The notes beneath the pieces are model-generated. The model made no database searches, was not told where the DNA came from, and saw nothing but the letters and a program-made list of their open reading frames with translations. DNA of 64,000 nt. Origin: Janibacter hoylei PVAS-1. GTDB taxonomy: Bacteria; Actinomycetota; Actinomycetes; Actinomycetales; Dermatophilaceae. Shown piece by piece: positions 26,983-41,871 of this stretch; the first letter of the stretch is position 1, and the number at the start of each line of letters is the position of its first letter. The stretch covers positions 1-64,000 of the forward strand of contig NZ_ALWX01000004.1 in NCBI RefSeq assembly GCF_000297495.1, written 5' to 3'. Both the position numbers and the translations under genes were made by a program.

Positions 26983-28224
26983 GTGAGAGCCTGGCCGTCC
27001 CCCCACCTACCCGTCGTCCCCGGAGAGCCGATCTCCCTTCGCCTGCACGACGTGGCCCGCGACGAGGTGGCACCGGTGGAGCCGACGGACCCCGCTCGGC
27101 TCTACGTCTGCGGCGTCACCCCCTACGACACGACGCACATGGGGCACGCCGCGACCTACGTGACCTTCGACCTGGTCAACCGGGCGCTGCGTGACGGCGG
27201 CCGTCAGGTCACGTACGTGCAAAACGTCACCGACGTCGACGACCCGCTCTTCGAGCGGGCCGCCCGTGACGGGGTCGACTGGCGCGACCTCGGGCAGGAC
27301 CAGATCGCGCTCTTTCTCGAGGACATGACGGCGCTCGGGGTCATCCCGCCGGAGCACTTCATGGGCGTCATGGAGTCGATGCCGCAGATCATCGCGGCTG
27401 TGCAGCAGCTCGTCGCCCGAGGTGTGACCTACGAGGTCGTCGAGGACGGGGTCCGCGACATCTACCTCGACCTGGGTGCGGCCGGCGGGCTCGGCGAGCT
27501 GAGCCATCTCGACCGCGAGACGATGCTCGGCTACTCGGCCGAGCGCGGCGGCGACCCGCAGCGTGCCGGCAAGCGTGACCCCCTCGACCCGATGCTCTGG
27601 CGGGGTGAGCGCGCGGGCGAGCCGGCTTGGGACGCAGGCGATCTCGGCCCTGGCCGCCCCGGCTGGCACATCGAGTGCACGGCGATCGCCATGGCGCACC
27701 TCGGCGACCACGTCGACGTGCAGGGCGGCGGCACCGACCTCGTCTTCCCGCACCACGAGATGTCGATCGTGCAGGCAGAGGCGCTCACGGGGGAGCGACC
27801 CTTTGCCTCTCACACGACGCACCAGGCGATGGTCGCCTACGACGGCGAGAAGATGAGCAAGTCCAAGGGCAATCTCGTGCGCGTGTCGACCCTGCGCGGC
27901 GAAGGCGTCGACCCAATGGCCATCCGACTCGTGCTCCTCGCGCACCACTACCGCAGCGAGTGGGAGTGGACGGACGCCGACCTCGACGAGGCGAGGGCTC
28001 GCCTCGAGCGGTGGCGGGCCGGCCTGTCCACCGACGGCGGGCCCGACGCGACCGCCACCGTCGCCGCCGTGCGTGCCGCCATCGCCGACGACCTCGACAC
28101 GCCGCAGGCCCTGGCCGCGGTCGACGCCTGGGTGGAGCAGTCGCTCGGGCAGGGTGGGCAGATCCGCTCGGCACCCGGCGAGCTGGCCCGAGCGATCGAC
28201 GCGCTGCTCGGCATCCGCCTCTGA
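26983..28224 (+). CDS. mshC: L-cysteine:1D-myo-inosityl glucosaminide ligase
   Basis: 413 residues. MshC is a cysteinyl-tRNA-synthetase paralogue that joins cysteine to GlcN-Ins in mycothiol synthesis. Seen: CGVTPYDTTHMGHAATYV (HIGH-like, first zinc Cys), GWHIECTAIA and HHEMS (zinc Cys and His) and KMSKSKGN (KMSKS). The C-terminal tRNA anticodon-binding part of CysS is missing, as expected. Start GTG 26983 gives RAWPSPHLP, matching the family start; 26977 is in frame but less likely. Downstream genes are convergent. Confidence 0.95.
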   Translation: MRAWPSPHLPVVPGEPISLRLHDVARDEVAPVEPTDPARLYVCGVTPYDTTHMGHAATYVTFDLVNRALRDGGRQVTYVQNVTDVDDPLFERAARDGVDWRDLGQDQIALFLEDMTALGVIPPEHFMGVMESMPQIIAAVQQLVARGVTYEVVEDGVRDIYLDLGAAGGLGELSHLDRETMLGYSAERGGDPQRAGKRDPLDPMLWRGERAGEPAWDAGDLGPGRPGWHIECTAIAMAHLGDHVDVQGGGTDLVFPHHEMSIVQAEALTGERPFASHTTHQAMVAYDGEKMSKSKGNLVRVSTLRGEGVDPMAIRLVLLAHHYRSEWEWTDADLDEARARLERWRAGLSTDGGPDATATVAAVRAAIADDLDTPQALAAVDAWVEQSLGQGGQIRSAPGELARAIDALLGIRL

Positions 28225-28254
28225 ACCCACCTCCCCGCCGAGGGACTGGGGTCC

Positions 28255-28350
28255 GCATTTCCCCCAGGGAAATGTCGCCCTGAGCTGGGATTTGCCTAGG
28301 GAAATGCGTCTGGATGGGGCTGTAGTCCGCATCTCCCTAGGGAAATGCGG
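28255..28350. repeat. Three copies of the CCTAGG palindrome family
   Basis: Copies at 28255-28275, 28290-28308 and 28327-28350, each a variant of GCATTTCCCTAGGGAAATGC, placed between the convergent mshC and PAC2 genes. They are imperfect: the first has CCCCCAGGG in the middle, the second lacks the initial CC, the third begins GCATCTCC. They form short hairpins and may act as bidirectional terminators or protein sites. Confidence 0.85.
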
Positions 28351-28387
28351 CGGGTGGGGGGCGGGCGGAAGGGGGAGGAGCGCCGGG

Positions 28388-29245
28388 TCAGCCCTTGCCG
28401 GGGGCGCCGTCGCCCCGGCGGCGAAGGTACCGCTCGAACTCCTTGGCGATCGCATCGCCGCTGGCCTCGGGCAGCTCGGTCGTGTCCTGGGCGCTCTCCA
28501 GGGCGGAGACGTAGTCGGCGACGTCCTCGTCGGTGCGGGCCAGCTCGTCGACGCCCCGCTCCCAGGCCTGGGCCTCGTCCTCGAGGTCGTCGTGGTCGAT
28601 GACGGTGTCGAGCAGGTCCTCGAGCCGCACGAGCATCGCGAGGGTCGCCTTGGGGCAGGGCACCTGCGCGGCGTAGTGGGGGATCTCGGCCCACACGGCG
28701 ATCGAGGCCATCTCGGCCTGACGGGCGCCGTCGGCGACGACACCGGTGATGCCGGTGGGGCCTTCGTAGCGGGCGGGCTCCAGGTCGAAGCGGTAGGCCG
28801 TCGCCTCGTCGTCGCTCGTGCACGACACCGGGATCGGGCGGGAGTGCGGCACGTCCGAGAGCAGTGCGCCGAGGGTGATGACCGTGCGCACCCCGTGCGA
28901 GGCCGCCAGGTCGAGGATCTCGGTGGTGTAGGCCCGCCACCGGAAGGAGGGCTCGGTGCCGACGACGAGGATGACGTCGCGACCGAGGCTGTCCGGGGAG
29001 GCCAGCATGATGCGCGTGGTGTCCCAGTGGATGCCCCGGCCCTGCCCCTGGTTGGTCACCCGCGGGCGGTTGACCTGGAAGTCGTAGTAGTCCTCCGGGT
29101 CGATCGCGGCGACGATCTCGGCGTCCCACAGCGAGGCGAGGTGCCCGACGAGGCGGGAGGCGGCCTCACCCGCGTCGTTCCATCCTTCGAAGGCGCAGAT
29201 CATCACCGGGTCGTGCAGTTCGGGTAGCTCCTCGATCTGGATCAC
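28388..29245 (-). CDS. PAC2-family proteasome-assembly-chaperone-like protein
   Basis: 285 residues. Starts with VIQIEELPELHDPVMICAFE and contains FEGWNDAGEAAS, the signature of the PAC2 family (archaeal/actinobacterial homologues of proteasome assembly chaperone 2). A C-terminal acidic, helical tail (about 225-285) follows. GTG at 29245 is chosen because it starts the conserved block. Convergent with mshC. In actinomycetes a PAC2 gene often lies next to this cluster. Its link to the bacterial proteasome is unproven. Confidence 0.85.
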   Translation of the reverse strand: MIQIEELPELHDPVMICAFEGWNDAGEAASRLVGHLASLWDAEIVAAIDPEDYYDFQVNRPRVTNQGQGRGIHWDTTRIMLASPDSLGRDVILVVGTEPSFRWRAYTTEILDLAASHGVRTVITLGALLSDVPHSRPIPVSCTSDDEATAYRFDLEPARYEGPTGITGVVADGARQAEMASIAVWAEIPHYAAQVPCPKATLAMLVRLEDLLDTVIDHDDLEDEAQAWERGVDELARTDEDVADYVSALESAQDTTELPEASGDAIAKEFERYLRRRGDGAPGKG

Positions 29246-29279
29246 GTCGACCAGCCTACGACGCGTACGGTGGGGCCTC

Positions 29280-29978
29280 GTGAGCACCGACACCACGCGG
29301 TCCGACGTCCGCGACCTGCCCGCCGCGGTCCTGTGGGACATGGACGGGACCCTCGTCGACACCGAGCCCTACTGGATCATCGCGGAGCACGAGCTCGTCG
29401 AGGAGTTCGGCGGCACCTGGACCCACGAGCTGGCGCTCCAGCTCGTCGGCAACCCGCTCCTGGTCTCGGCGCAGTTCATCATCGACAACTCGCCCGTCGA
29501 CCTGCCCGCGGAGCAGGTCGTGCACCGGCTGCAGTCCCGGGTGATCGAGCAGATCGCCGACGAGGTGCCGTGGCGCCCCGGGGCCCGCGAGCTGCTCGCG
29601 GCCTGTCGCGAGCTCGACATCCCGCAGGCGCTGGTGACGATGTCGTGGGCCGATCTCGCCGGTGCGGTCGTCGACGCCACGGAGCCCGGCTCCTTCGGCC
29701 TGGTCGTCTCCGGCGACCAGGTGACCCACGGCAAGCCGCACCCGGAGCCCTACGAGACCGCGGCCGAGCGACTGGGGGTGGAGCCGGCGACCTGCGTCGC
29801 CATCGAGGACTCGCCGACGGGCGTCCGGTCGGCCGCTGCGGCCGGCGTGCCGACCCTCGCGGTCCCTCACGTGGTCGAGGTGCCCGACATCGCGGGCTCG
29901 GTGCGGATCCCGACGCTCACCGGGGTCACCCCCTTCGACCTCATGCCGCTCGCGCTGGGCGCGGTCGCGCGGCCTTAG
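29280..29978 (+). CDS. HAD-superfamily beta-phosphoglucomutase-like phosphatase
   Basis: 232 residues. Motif I WDMDGTLVDTEP (nucleophile and acid Asp), motif II VTMSW, motif III GKPHPEPY and motif IV IEDSPTGVRSA. A four-helix cap lies between motifs I and II, so it belongs to subclass IA, like phosphoglycolate or sugar phosphatases. Start GTG 29280. Convergent with the RecB-like gene, overlapping by 4 bp at their stops. Substrate unassigned. Confidence 0.88.
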   Translation: MSTDTTRSDVRDLPAAVLWDMDGTLVDTEPYWIIAEHELVEEFGGTWTHELALQLVGNPLLVSAQFIIDNSPVDLPAEQVVHRLQSRVIEQIADEVPWRPGARELLAACRELDIPQALVTMSWADLAGAVVDATEPGSFGLVVSGDQVTHGKPHPEPYETAAERLGVEPATCVAIEDSPTGVRSAAAAGVPTLAVPHVVEVPDIAGSVRIPTLTGVTPFDLMPLALGAVARP

Positions 29979-30810
29979 GACCCGGCAGGCGAAGGGGGCG
30001 GCTCGGCCTCCGGGGTGACGATCTCGATCGTCTCCGGCAGGGCCGGCGGCGTGCCGCCGAAGGCGGGGCACAGCGGCTTGAAGTCGCACCAGCCGCACAG
30101 CTTCGACGGGCTCGGCCGGAAGTCGCGCGTGGCGACGGCCTGCTCGATGGCGGTCCAGACGGCGCGGACGTTGCGCTCGAGCGCCAGCAGGTCCGCCTCG
30201 TCCGGCTCGTAGCGCACGATCGTGCCGTCCTTGAGGTAGACGAGCTGCAGCAGGTCGGGGACCCGCCCGGTCCGTCGCCACATGACGAGGCCGTAGAACT
30301 TCATCTGGAAGAGCGCCTTGCCCTCGAAGCCCGCGGCCGGGGTGCGGCCCGTCTTGTAGTCGACGATGCGGACCTGACCCGTGGGCGCGATGTCGACCCG
30401 GTCGATGATGCCGCGCAGCAGCAGTCCGTCGAGCTGGGTCTCGACCTGTACCTCACGTTGAGAGGGCTCGAGCCTCGACGGGTCCTCGAGGGTGAACCAC
30501 CGGTCGACGAGGCGCTCGGCGGCAGCGAACCACGACTCCTCGGAGAGTGACGGGTCGTCGGCGATCAGGTCGGCCAGCTCGGGGCGCTCGGCGACGAGCG
30601 CCGCCCAGCACCCCGGCACGAGGGCGCGGGCTGCCTGCGGCGTGCGCTCGGCCGCCGGCAGGTCGAAGACCTCCTCGAGGACCGCGTGGACGAGGGTCCC
30701 GCGGGCCGCCACCGGGGACGGGACTTCGTCGAGGCGGTCGATCGTCCGCAGGCGAAACTTCAGCGGGCACTGCTTGAAGTCGGCGGCCCGCGAGGGGGAG
30801 AGCGCGGCCC

Positions 30811-30814
<4 letters not shown>
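29975..30814 (-). CDS. RecB/Cas4-like PD-(D/E)xK exonuclease domain protein
   Basis: 279 residues. [17 protein letters not shown] at the N-terminus gives the first cysteine; the nuclease core reads GIIDRVD ... VRIVDYKTG; and [10 protein letters not shown] supplies the remaining three cysteines of an iron-sulfur cluster. This is the stand-alone RecB-family nuclease of actinobacteria, about a quarter of a full RecB. Its start lies 4 bp inside the end of metH on the same strand, so they are co-transcribed, although no functional link is obvious. Confidence 0.85.
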
Positions 30815-36751
<5,937 letters not shown>

Positions 36752-36811
36752 GGCGAAGGGGGACACTGGGACCCAGAGCGCCGTCACCTCGGCGGGAAGG
36801 GAGCACGACAG

Positions 36812-38471
36812 ATGACGACAGAGCCCACCCCCCAGGACGTGCGGGCACTGCAGGACAAGCTCACCCACCAGCAGTCGCAGATGGCGAGCGTGGCCTCGCA
36901 GAACGAACGACTCGTGCGGACCCTCAAGGATGCTCGCCAGCAGATCGTCACCCTGCGTGAGGAGATCGAGCGCCTGGCCCAGCCCCCTTCGTCCTACGCG
37001 GTGGTCGTTGACGTCCACGACGACGGCAGCGCCGACGTGCTGAGCGGGGGCCGCAAGATGCACGTCGCGGTCTCGCCGGCGGTGGAGTCGGGGGGAGCTC
37101 GGGGTCGGCCGCGAGGTGCGGCTCAACGAAGCGATGAACATCGTGTCGGTGCACCCGGAGGACGTCGCCGGCGAGGTGGTCGTCGTCAAGGAGGTGCTCG
37201 ACGAGGATCGGCTGCTCGTCCTCATGCGCCAGGACGAGGAGCGGGTCGTGCGCCGCGGCGCCCGGGTCACGGGCACGCAGGTGCGGGTCGGTGACGCCGT
37301 CCTCGTCGACCAGCGCAGCAACATCGCGGTCGAGCGGATCCCGCGGGCGGAGGTTGCCGACCTGGTCCTCGAGGAGGTCCCCGACCTCGGCTACGACGAC
37401 ATCGGGGGGCTGAGCGAGCAGATCGAGGCGATCCGCGATGCCGTCGAGCTGCCCTACCTGCATGCCGACCTCTACGAGCGGCACCAGCTCAAGGCGCCGA
37501 AGGGGGTCCTGCTCTACGGTCCTCCCGGCAACGGCAAGACGATGATCGCCAAGGCGGTCGCGGCCTCGCTGGCCCGCAAGGTGGCCGAGCGCACCGGTCA
37601 GGAGAGCGCGACGGCCTACTTCCTCAACATCAAGGGCCCGGAGCTGCTCAACAAGTACGTCGGCGAGACCGAGCGGCACATCCGCCTGATCTTCCACCGG
37701 GCCCGGGAGAAGTCGAGCGACGGCACCCCCGTCGTCGTCTTCTTCGACGAGATGGACAGCCTCTTCCGCACCCGCGGCTCGGGGGTCTCCTCGGACGTCG
37801 AGACGACGATCGTCCCGCAGCTGCTCGCCGAGATCGACGGCGTGGAGGGCCTGGACAACGTCATCGTCATCGGGGCGACCAACCGCGAGGACATGATCGA
37901 CCCCGCGATCCTGCGGCCGGGGCGGCTCGACGTGAAGATCAAGATCGAGCGCCCCGACGCCGAGGGCGCGCGGGACATCTTCACCAAGTACCTCACCGCG
38001 GACCTGCCGCTGCACCCGGAGGACCTCGAGGAGCACGACGGCGACCGGCAGGCGACGGTCGACGGGATGATCGAGGCGGCCGTGGACCACATGTACGCGG
38101 AGTCCGACGACAACCAGTTCCTCGAGGTGACCTACCAGGGCGGCGACAAGGAGATCCTCTACTTCAAGGACTTCAACTCGGGCGCGATGATCCAAAACAT
38201 CGTCGACCGCGCGAAGAAGTCCGCGATCAAGGACTTCCTCGGCACCGGCACCGAGGGTGTGCGCGTGGGGCACCTGCTCGACGCCTGCGTCGCGGAGTTC
38301 AAGGAAAACGAGGACCTGCCCAACACGACCAACCCGGACGACTGGGCGCGGATCTCGGGCAAGAAGGGCGAGCGGATCGTCTACATCCGCACCCTCATCG
38401 GCGGCAAGTCCGGGGGCGCGGAACCGGGGCGCTCGATCGACACTGGCTCGCGCACCGGCCAGTACCTCTGA
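36812..38471 (+). CDS. arc: Proteasome-associated AAA ATPase ARC (Mpa), +1 frame break
   Basis: About 552 residues repaired. Order: N-terminal coiled coil (residues about 8-55, captures Pup), two OB folds, AAA module with [19 protein letters not shown] and the arginine-finger region [15 protein letters not shown]. It ends GQYL, the C-terminal tail that docks into the 20S core. An extra G in the run 37090-37095 (6 vs 5) breaks the frame after the first OB fold. AAGGGAG precedes the ATG at 36812. It unfolds pupylated substrates for PrcBA. Confidence 0.95.
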
Positions 38472-38488
38472 CGGCCGGGGCGGTCCCC

Positions 38489-39098
38489 TCAGCGGTCCTC
38501 GGGCGAGCGGGGCTGGCGGATCCCGAGCTCGTCGACGACCCGGTCGCGGTCGGCCGGGTCGACGAGCCCGCGCCCGCGGGTCTCGTCGCGCGGTCCCTCG
38601 AGCGACTCGAGGTCGAGCGGGTCGCCGACGCGGGTGTGCTGCGTGGGCACCCGGCCGCGACGCTGGCTGCGCGGGCGCTCCTGCGGGGCGGGGGGTGGGG
38701 CGGCGCCGATCGATCGCCCACAGGACGAGGCGCCAGCCCACGAGGGTGACCCCGAGGAAGATCGTCGCGACGATGACGAAGGGCAGGGCCGTGCCCTGAC
38801 CGACCATGTCGCGCAGGGCCATCCCGCCGAAGACCGTGGCGATCCAGACCGTCAGGCCGTGCCACCAGCGGGTCGGCCAGGTCTGGCTCGACAGGAGGAC
38901 GACGAGCCAGCCGAGAGCCAGCCCGCCGAGGAAGGGCCAGGCCGTGTCCCACCAGCCGGCGGGGTCGAGCGGCTCCTCGTGGGTGCGCCGCCCGATGAGC
39001 GTGAAGACGGCGACGACGAGCACGTCGAGGCCGGCCGCGAGGGCGGTCCGGCCCCGCGGGGCGGTGAGGGGCTCGTCCCGCTCACGCACGGCCGTCAC
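38489..39098 (-). CDS. DUF3054 membrane protein, +1 frame break
   Basis: About 202 residues. Four TM segments lie in residues about 18-135 (LDVLVVAVFTLIGRR, FLGGLALGWLVVLL, GLTVWIATVFGGMAL, LPFVIVATIFLGVTLVGW), then a polar C-terminal region that reads REDETR-like acidic/basic sequence ending RQPRSPEDR. A G run at 38690-38695 (6 vs 5) breaks the frame at the membrane/tail junction. The N-terminal part fits DUF3054, a family of unknown function. The first codons overlap the esterase gene upstream. Confidence 0.72.
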
Positions 39099-40086
39099 CC
39101 CCGACGAGGTGCCGTCGGATCTCGGTGACGAGCTCGTGGCGGCTCTGCGCGCCGGCTCGGGCCACCCCCGGGAAGCTCGCGAAGCCGTGCGGCAGCCCGA
39201 GGTAGTTGGTGACGCGCACCTCGACGCCGACGGCGCGCAGGGCCTCGGCGTAGCGCAGGCCGTCGTCGCGGATCGGGTCGAGGTCGGCGGTCTGCACCAG
39301 GGCCGGGGCGACTCCGGTGACGTCGCCGAAGAGCGGCGAGACGATCGGGTCGGTGTAGGCGACCGCGTCCTGCGCGTCGCCGATGTAGAGCGTGCGGAAG
39401 GCGATGATCTTGTCCTCGGTGAGGATCGCCCCGTCGGCGTGCTCCCTGATCGAGGGCGAGGCCATCGTCAGGTCCGTCGCAGGGTAGATCAGCGCCTGGT
39501 GGCGGATCACCGGCTCGCCGGCACTCGTGCGCAGGTCCCGCAGCTGCTGGGCGACGATGGCGGAGAGGTTGCCGCCGGCGGAGTCGCCGCACAGACCGAT
39601 CCGGTCCCGGTCGACGCCGTGGTCGGCATGGTCGTGGAGCCAGCGCACGACGTCGATCGCGTCGTACGAGGCGGTAGGCGCCCGGTGCTCGGGCGCCATC
39701 CGGTAGTCGACGCTCACGACGACCGCGTCGAGCTCGGCCGCGAGGTGGCCGCACAGCGGGTCGTACATCCGGGTCGACCCCTGGACCCAGCCGCCGCCGT
39801 GGAGGTAGACGAGGAGGGGGCGGTCCTCCCTTCGTCCGGCCGGCGTGTACCAGCGCAGGGGGATGCTCGCCCCGTCGCGGGCCGGCGCGGAGCTCTCGTC
39901 GATCGTCACGCCCGAGGGCACCCGCCCGGTGATCCACGAGAAGGGGGGAGTGGTCGGGTAGACCCTGGCGCGGGCTGCGCGGATGTCGTCGAGCGTGGCG
40001 TCGACGATCGAAACCCGACCGATGTTGTCGAGGAAGGTCGTCAGGGCCGCGACGAGCGGGGGCAGGCCGGGGTAGGGGCGCTTCAC
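39082..40086 (-). CDS. Alpha/beta hydrolase (HSL-family esterase) 1
   Basis: 334 residues. Hormone-sensitive-lipase family: oxyanion HGGGW (about 94), nucleophile GDSAGG (about 166), Asp near 250-260 (LVQTADLDPIRDDG) and His in PHGFASF. Substrates are short-chain esters or acylated steroids. 44-50% apparent similarity in layout to the adjacent second esterase indicates tandem duplication; I estimate this by eye. Overlaps the next esterase by 4 bp and DUF3054 downstream. Lies on the minus strand, opposite to the proteasome genes. Confidence 0.88.
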   Translation of the reverse strand: MKRPYPGLPPLVAALTTFLDNIGRVSIVDATLDDIRAARARVYPTTPPFSWITGRVPSGVTIDESSAPARDGASIPLRWYTPAGRREDRPLLVYLHGGGWVQGSTRMYDPLCGHLAAELDAVVVSVDYRMAPEHRAPTASYDAIDVVRWLHDHADHGVDRDRIGLCGDSAGGNLSAIVAQQLRDLRTSAGEPVIRHQALIYPATDLTMASPSIREHADGAILTEDKIIAFRTLYIGDAQDAVAYTDPIVSPLFGDVTGVAPALVQTADLDPIRDDGLRYAEALRAVGVEVRVTNYLGLPHGFASFPGVARAGAQSRHELVTEIRRHLVGGDGRA

Positions 40087-41051
40087 GGGTGCTCCTCGTG
40101 CAGGTGGTGGGCGATCTCGCCGATGAGCTCTTCGAGAGCGGGCTGGGCGGCCGGTGCGAGCCCGGGGAAGGTCTGGTAGCCGTGGGGCGCGCCGCGGTAG
40201 GTCGTGTGGCGGACCTCGACCCCCGCCTCACGCAGCGCCTGCGCGTAGGCGTCGCCGTCGGGACGAAGGGGGTCGACCTCCGCCGTCTGCACGAGCGCCG
40301 GCGGCAGACCGGTGAGGTCACCGAGAGCGGGTGAGATGACGGGGTCGCGGTCGTCGCCCTCCTCACCGAGGTAGAGGCTGCGGAAGGACCGCATCATGTC
40401 GGGGGTGAGCACCGGGTAGCGCTGGTTGAGCAGCTGCAGGTCGTCGGTCTCGCGGTCGGTGAGGTCCGGCGCGGGGTAGACGAGGGCCTGGTGCCGCAGC
40501 CCCGGGAAGCCCTCGTCGCGCAGGACCTGGGCGATGCCGGCGGCGAGGTTGCCACCGGCGCTGTCGCCGGTCACCCCGACGGCATCGGTGCGCGCGCCGA
40601 TCTCGGCAGCGTGCTCGATCGCCCAGCGGGTGGCGTCGAGGCAGTCGTGGGCCGCCAGGGGAGCGCGGTGCTCGGGAGCCATCCGGTAGCCGACCGTGAC
40701 GACGACGACCCGTGCCTGCGCGGCGATCCGCGTGCACAGCGGGTCGTAGACGCCCATGTGGCCGAGGACGAAGCCGCCGCCGTGGAAGTGCATGAGCAGC
40801 GGGAGCGGCCCGTCGGCCTCGGGGCGGTGGACCCGGATCTTCAGCTCGTGGCCGTCGCGGGCCGCGATCCGCCGGGTCTGCGAGGTCACGCCGCGCTCGG
40901 GGCGTCCGAAGAACCACGTGTACGGGGCCCGCATCGGGATGTTGGCGCGCATCCGCGACAGCTGGGCGGCCGTCATCTCCTCGGCGGGCACGCCCTTGCG
41001 GGTCAGCCACCCCAGCACCCGCGTCCGCCAGGGCATCCACGTCGTCCTCAT
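40083..41051 (-). CDS. Alpha/beta hydrolase (HSL-family esterase) 2
   Basis: 322 residues from ATG 41051 (MRTTWMPWRTRVLG). HGGGF, GDSAGGN and PHGYQTF make the catalytic set, with Asp in VQTAEVDPLRPDG. A longer in-frame start at 41315 would run through hairpin repeats and is rejected. Likely arose by duplication with the downstream esterase; the pair together with DUF3054 forms a minus-strand unit inserted between arc and the GNAT-dop genes. Substrate unknown. Confidence 0.87.
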   Translation of the reverse strand: MRTTWMPWRTRVLGWLTRKGVPAEEMTAAQLSRMRANIPMRAPYTWFFGRPERGVTSQTRRIAARDGHELKIRVHRPEADGPLPLLMHFHGGGFVLGHMGVYDPLCTRIAAQARVVVVTVGYRMAPEHRAPLAAHDCLDATRWAIEHAAEIGARTDAVGVTGDSAGGNLAAGIAQVLRDEGFPGLRHQALVYPAPDLTDRETDDLQLLNQRYPVLTPDMMRSFRSLYLGEEGDDRDPVISPALGDLTGLPPALVQTAEVDPLRPDGDAYAQALREAGVEVRHTTYRGAPHGYQTFPGLAPAAQPALEELIGEIAHHLHEEHP

Positions 41052-41084
41052 CGCCCCATTCCAGCATGCGGCCTCCTCGTCCGA

Positions 41085-41260
41085 TCCCTGAGGAGGTCTC
41101 GGGCTGGCTGGTGCGCGCATCTCCCTAGGCAAATTCGCTTTCCTCCGGTTCCTGAGCAGGTCGCCCAGCGAGACCTCCCCCCCGATCCCTGAGGAGGTCG
41201 CCCAGGAGACCCGCCCCCCCGGTCCCTGAGGAGGTCGCCCAGCGACCGTCTCGAAGGGAT
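41085..41260. repeat. Hairpin repeats (39-bp family) and one CCTAGG palindrome
   Basis: Reverse-complement copies of the 754-914 family: CCCTGAGGAGGTCGCCCAGC at 41222-ish and two further degenerate copies, each with inverted repeat GGTCGC/GCGACC replacing GGCCGC/GCGGCC. At 41114-41137 lies one GCATCTCCCTAGGCAAATTC copy of the CCTAGG family. The region is between divergent esterase and GNAT genes. No coding signal was seen. Confidence 0.8.
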
Positions 41261-41313
41261 CTGGCCCCGAAAGTCGGTGGTGCCCCGGGGCCCGTTGCAC
41301 GAGCATGGCCGTC

Positions 41314-41871
41314 ATGAGTCTGGTGACCCCGACCCTGGTGACCGAGCGGCTGCGGCTGCGCCCGGTGGAGGATGAGGACGCAGGCTTCCTCTGGGAGCTG
41401 ATGTCCGCCCCCTTCGTCCTGCGCTACTGGGACGAGCCGCCGTGGAGGGATCCGTCGCGGGCCCAGAGGTTCGTCGACCAGTCCCGCAGCGCCGCCTCCG
41501 ACGGGAGTGGTGCGCGGGTGCTGGTCGAGAGGGCGCAGGACGGTGAGCGGCTGGGGTGGTGCGGGGTGAGCAGCTGGGACCCGGCCTTCCGCAGCGCGGA
41601 GCTGACCCTGTGCTTCGGGCATGCCTCCTGGGGGCACGGTCACGCGACCGAGGCGGGCGCGGCCCTGCTCGACTGGGCCTACGCCACCCTCGACCTCAAC
41701 CGCGTCCAGGCCATGGCCGACACGCGCAACATCGCCTGCGGGCGCGTCCTGCACAAGCTGGGCTTCGTCCTCGAGGGCACCCTGCGGGAGGACTGCGTCG
41801 TCGACGGGGTCGTCTCCGACTCGTGGGTCTCGGGCTGCTCGCGAGGGACCGCACCTAAGGTGGGCCCATGA
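41314..41871 (+). CDS. GNAT N-acetyltransferase (RimJ/RimL-like)
   Basis: 185 residues from ATG 41314 (MSLVTPTLVTERLRLR); an in-frame ATG at 41305 adds three. Has VTERLRLRPVEDEDAGFL at the start and the acetyl-CoA-binding region ASWGHGHATEAGAALLDWA, with LHKLGFVLEGTLRED as the last beta-alpha element. Typical of RimJ/L and drug acetyltransferases; substrate unknown. Its stop overlaps the dop ATG as ATGA, so dop is translated from the same message. Confidence 0.85.
   Translation: MSLVTPTLVTERLRLRPVEDEDAGFLWELMSAPFVLRYWDEPPWRDPSRAQRFVDQSRSAASDGSGARVLVERAQDGERLGWCGVSSWDPAFRSAELTLCFGHASWGHGHATEAGAALLDWAYATLDLNRVQAMADTRNIACGRVLHKLGFVLEGTLREDCVVDGVVSDSWVSGCSRGTAPKVGP

Noticed and set aside
40083-41315. 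A longer start for esterase 2
   Set aside because: It would translate the hairpin repeats; the family start is at 41051.
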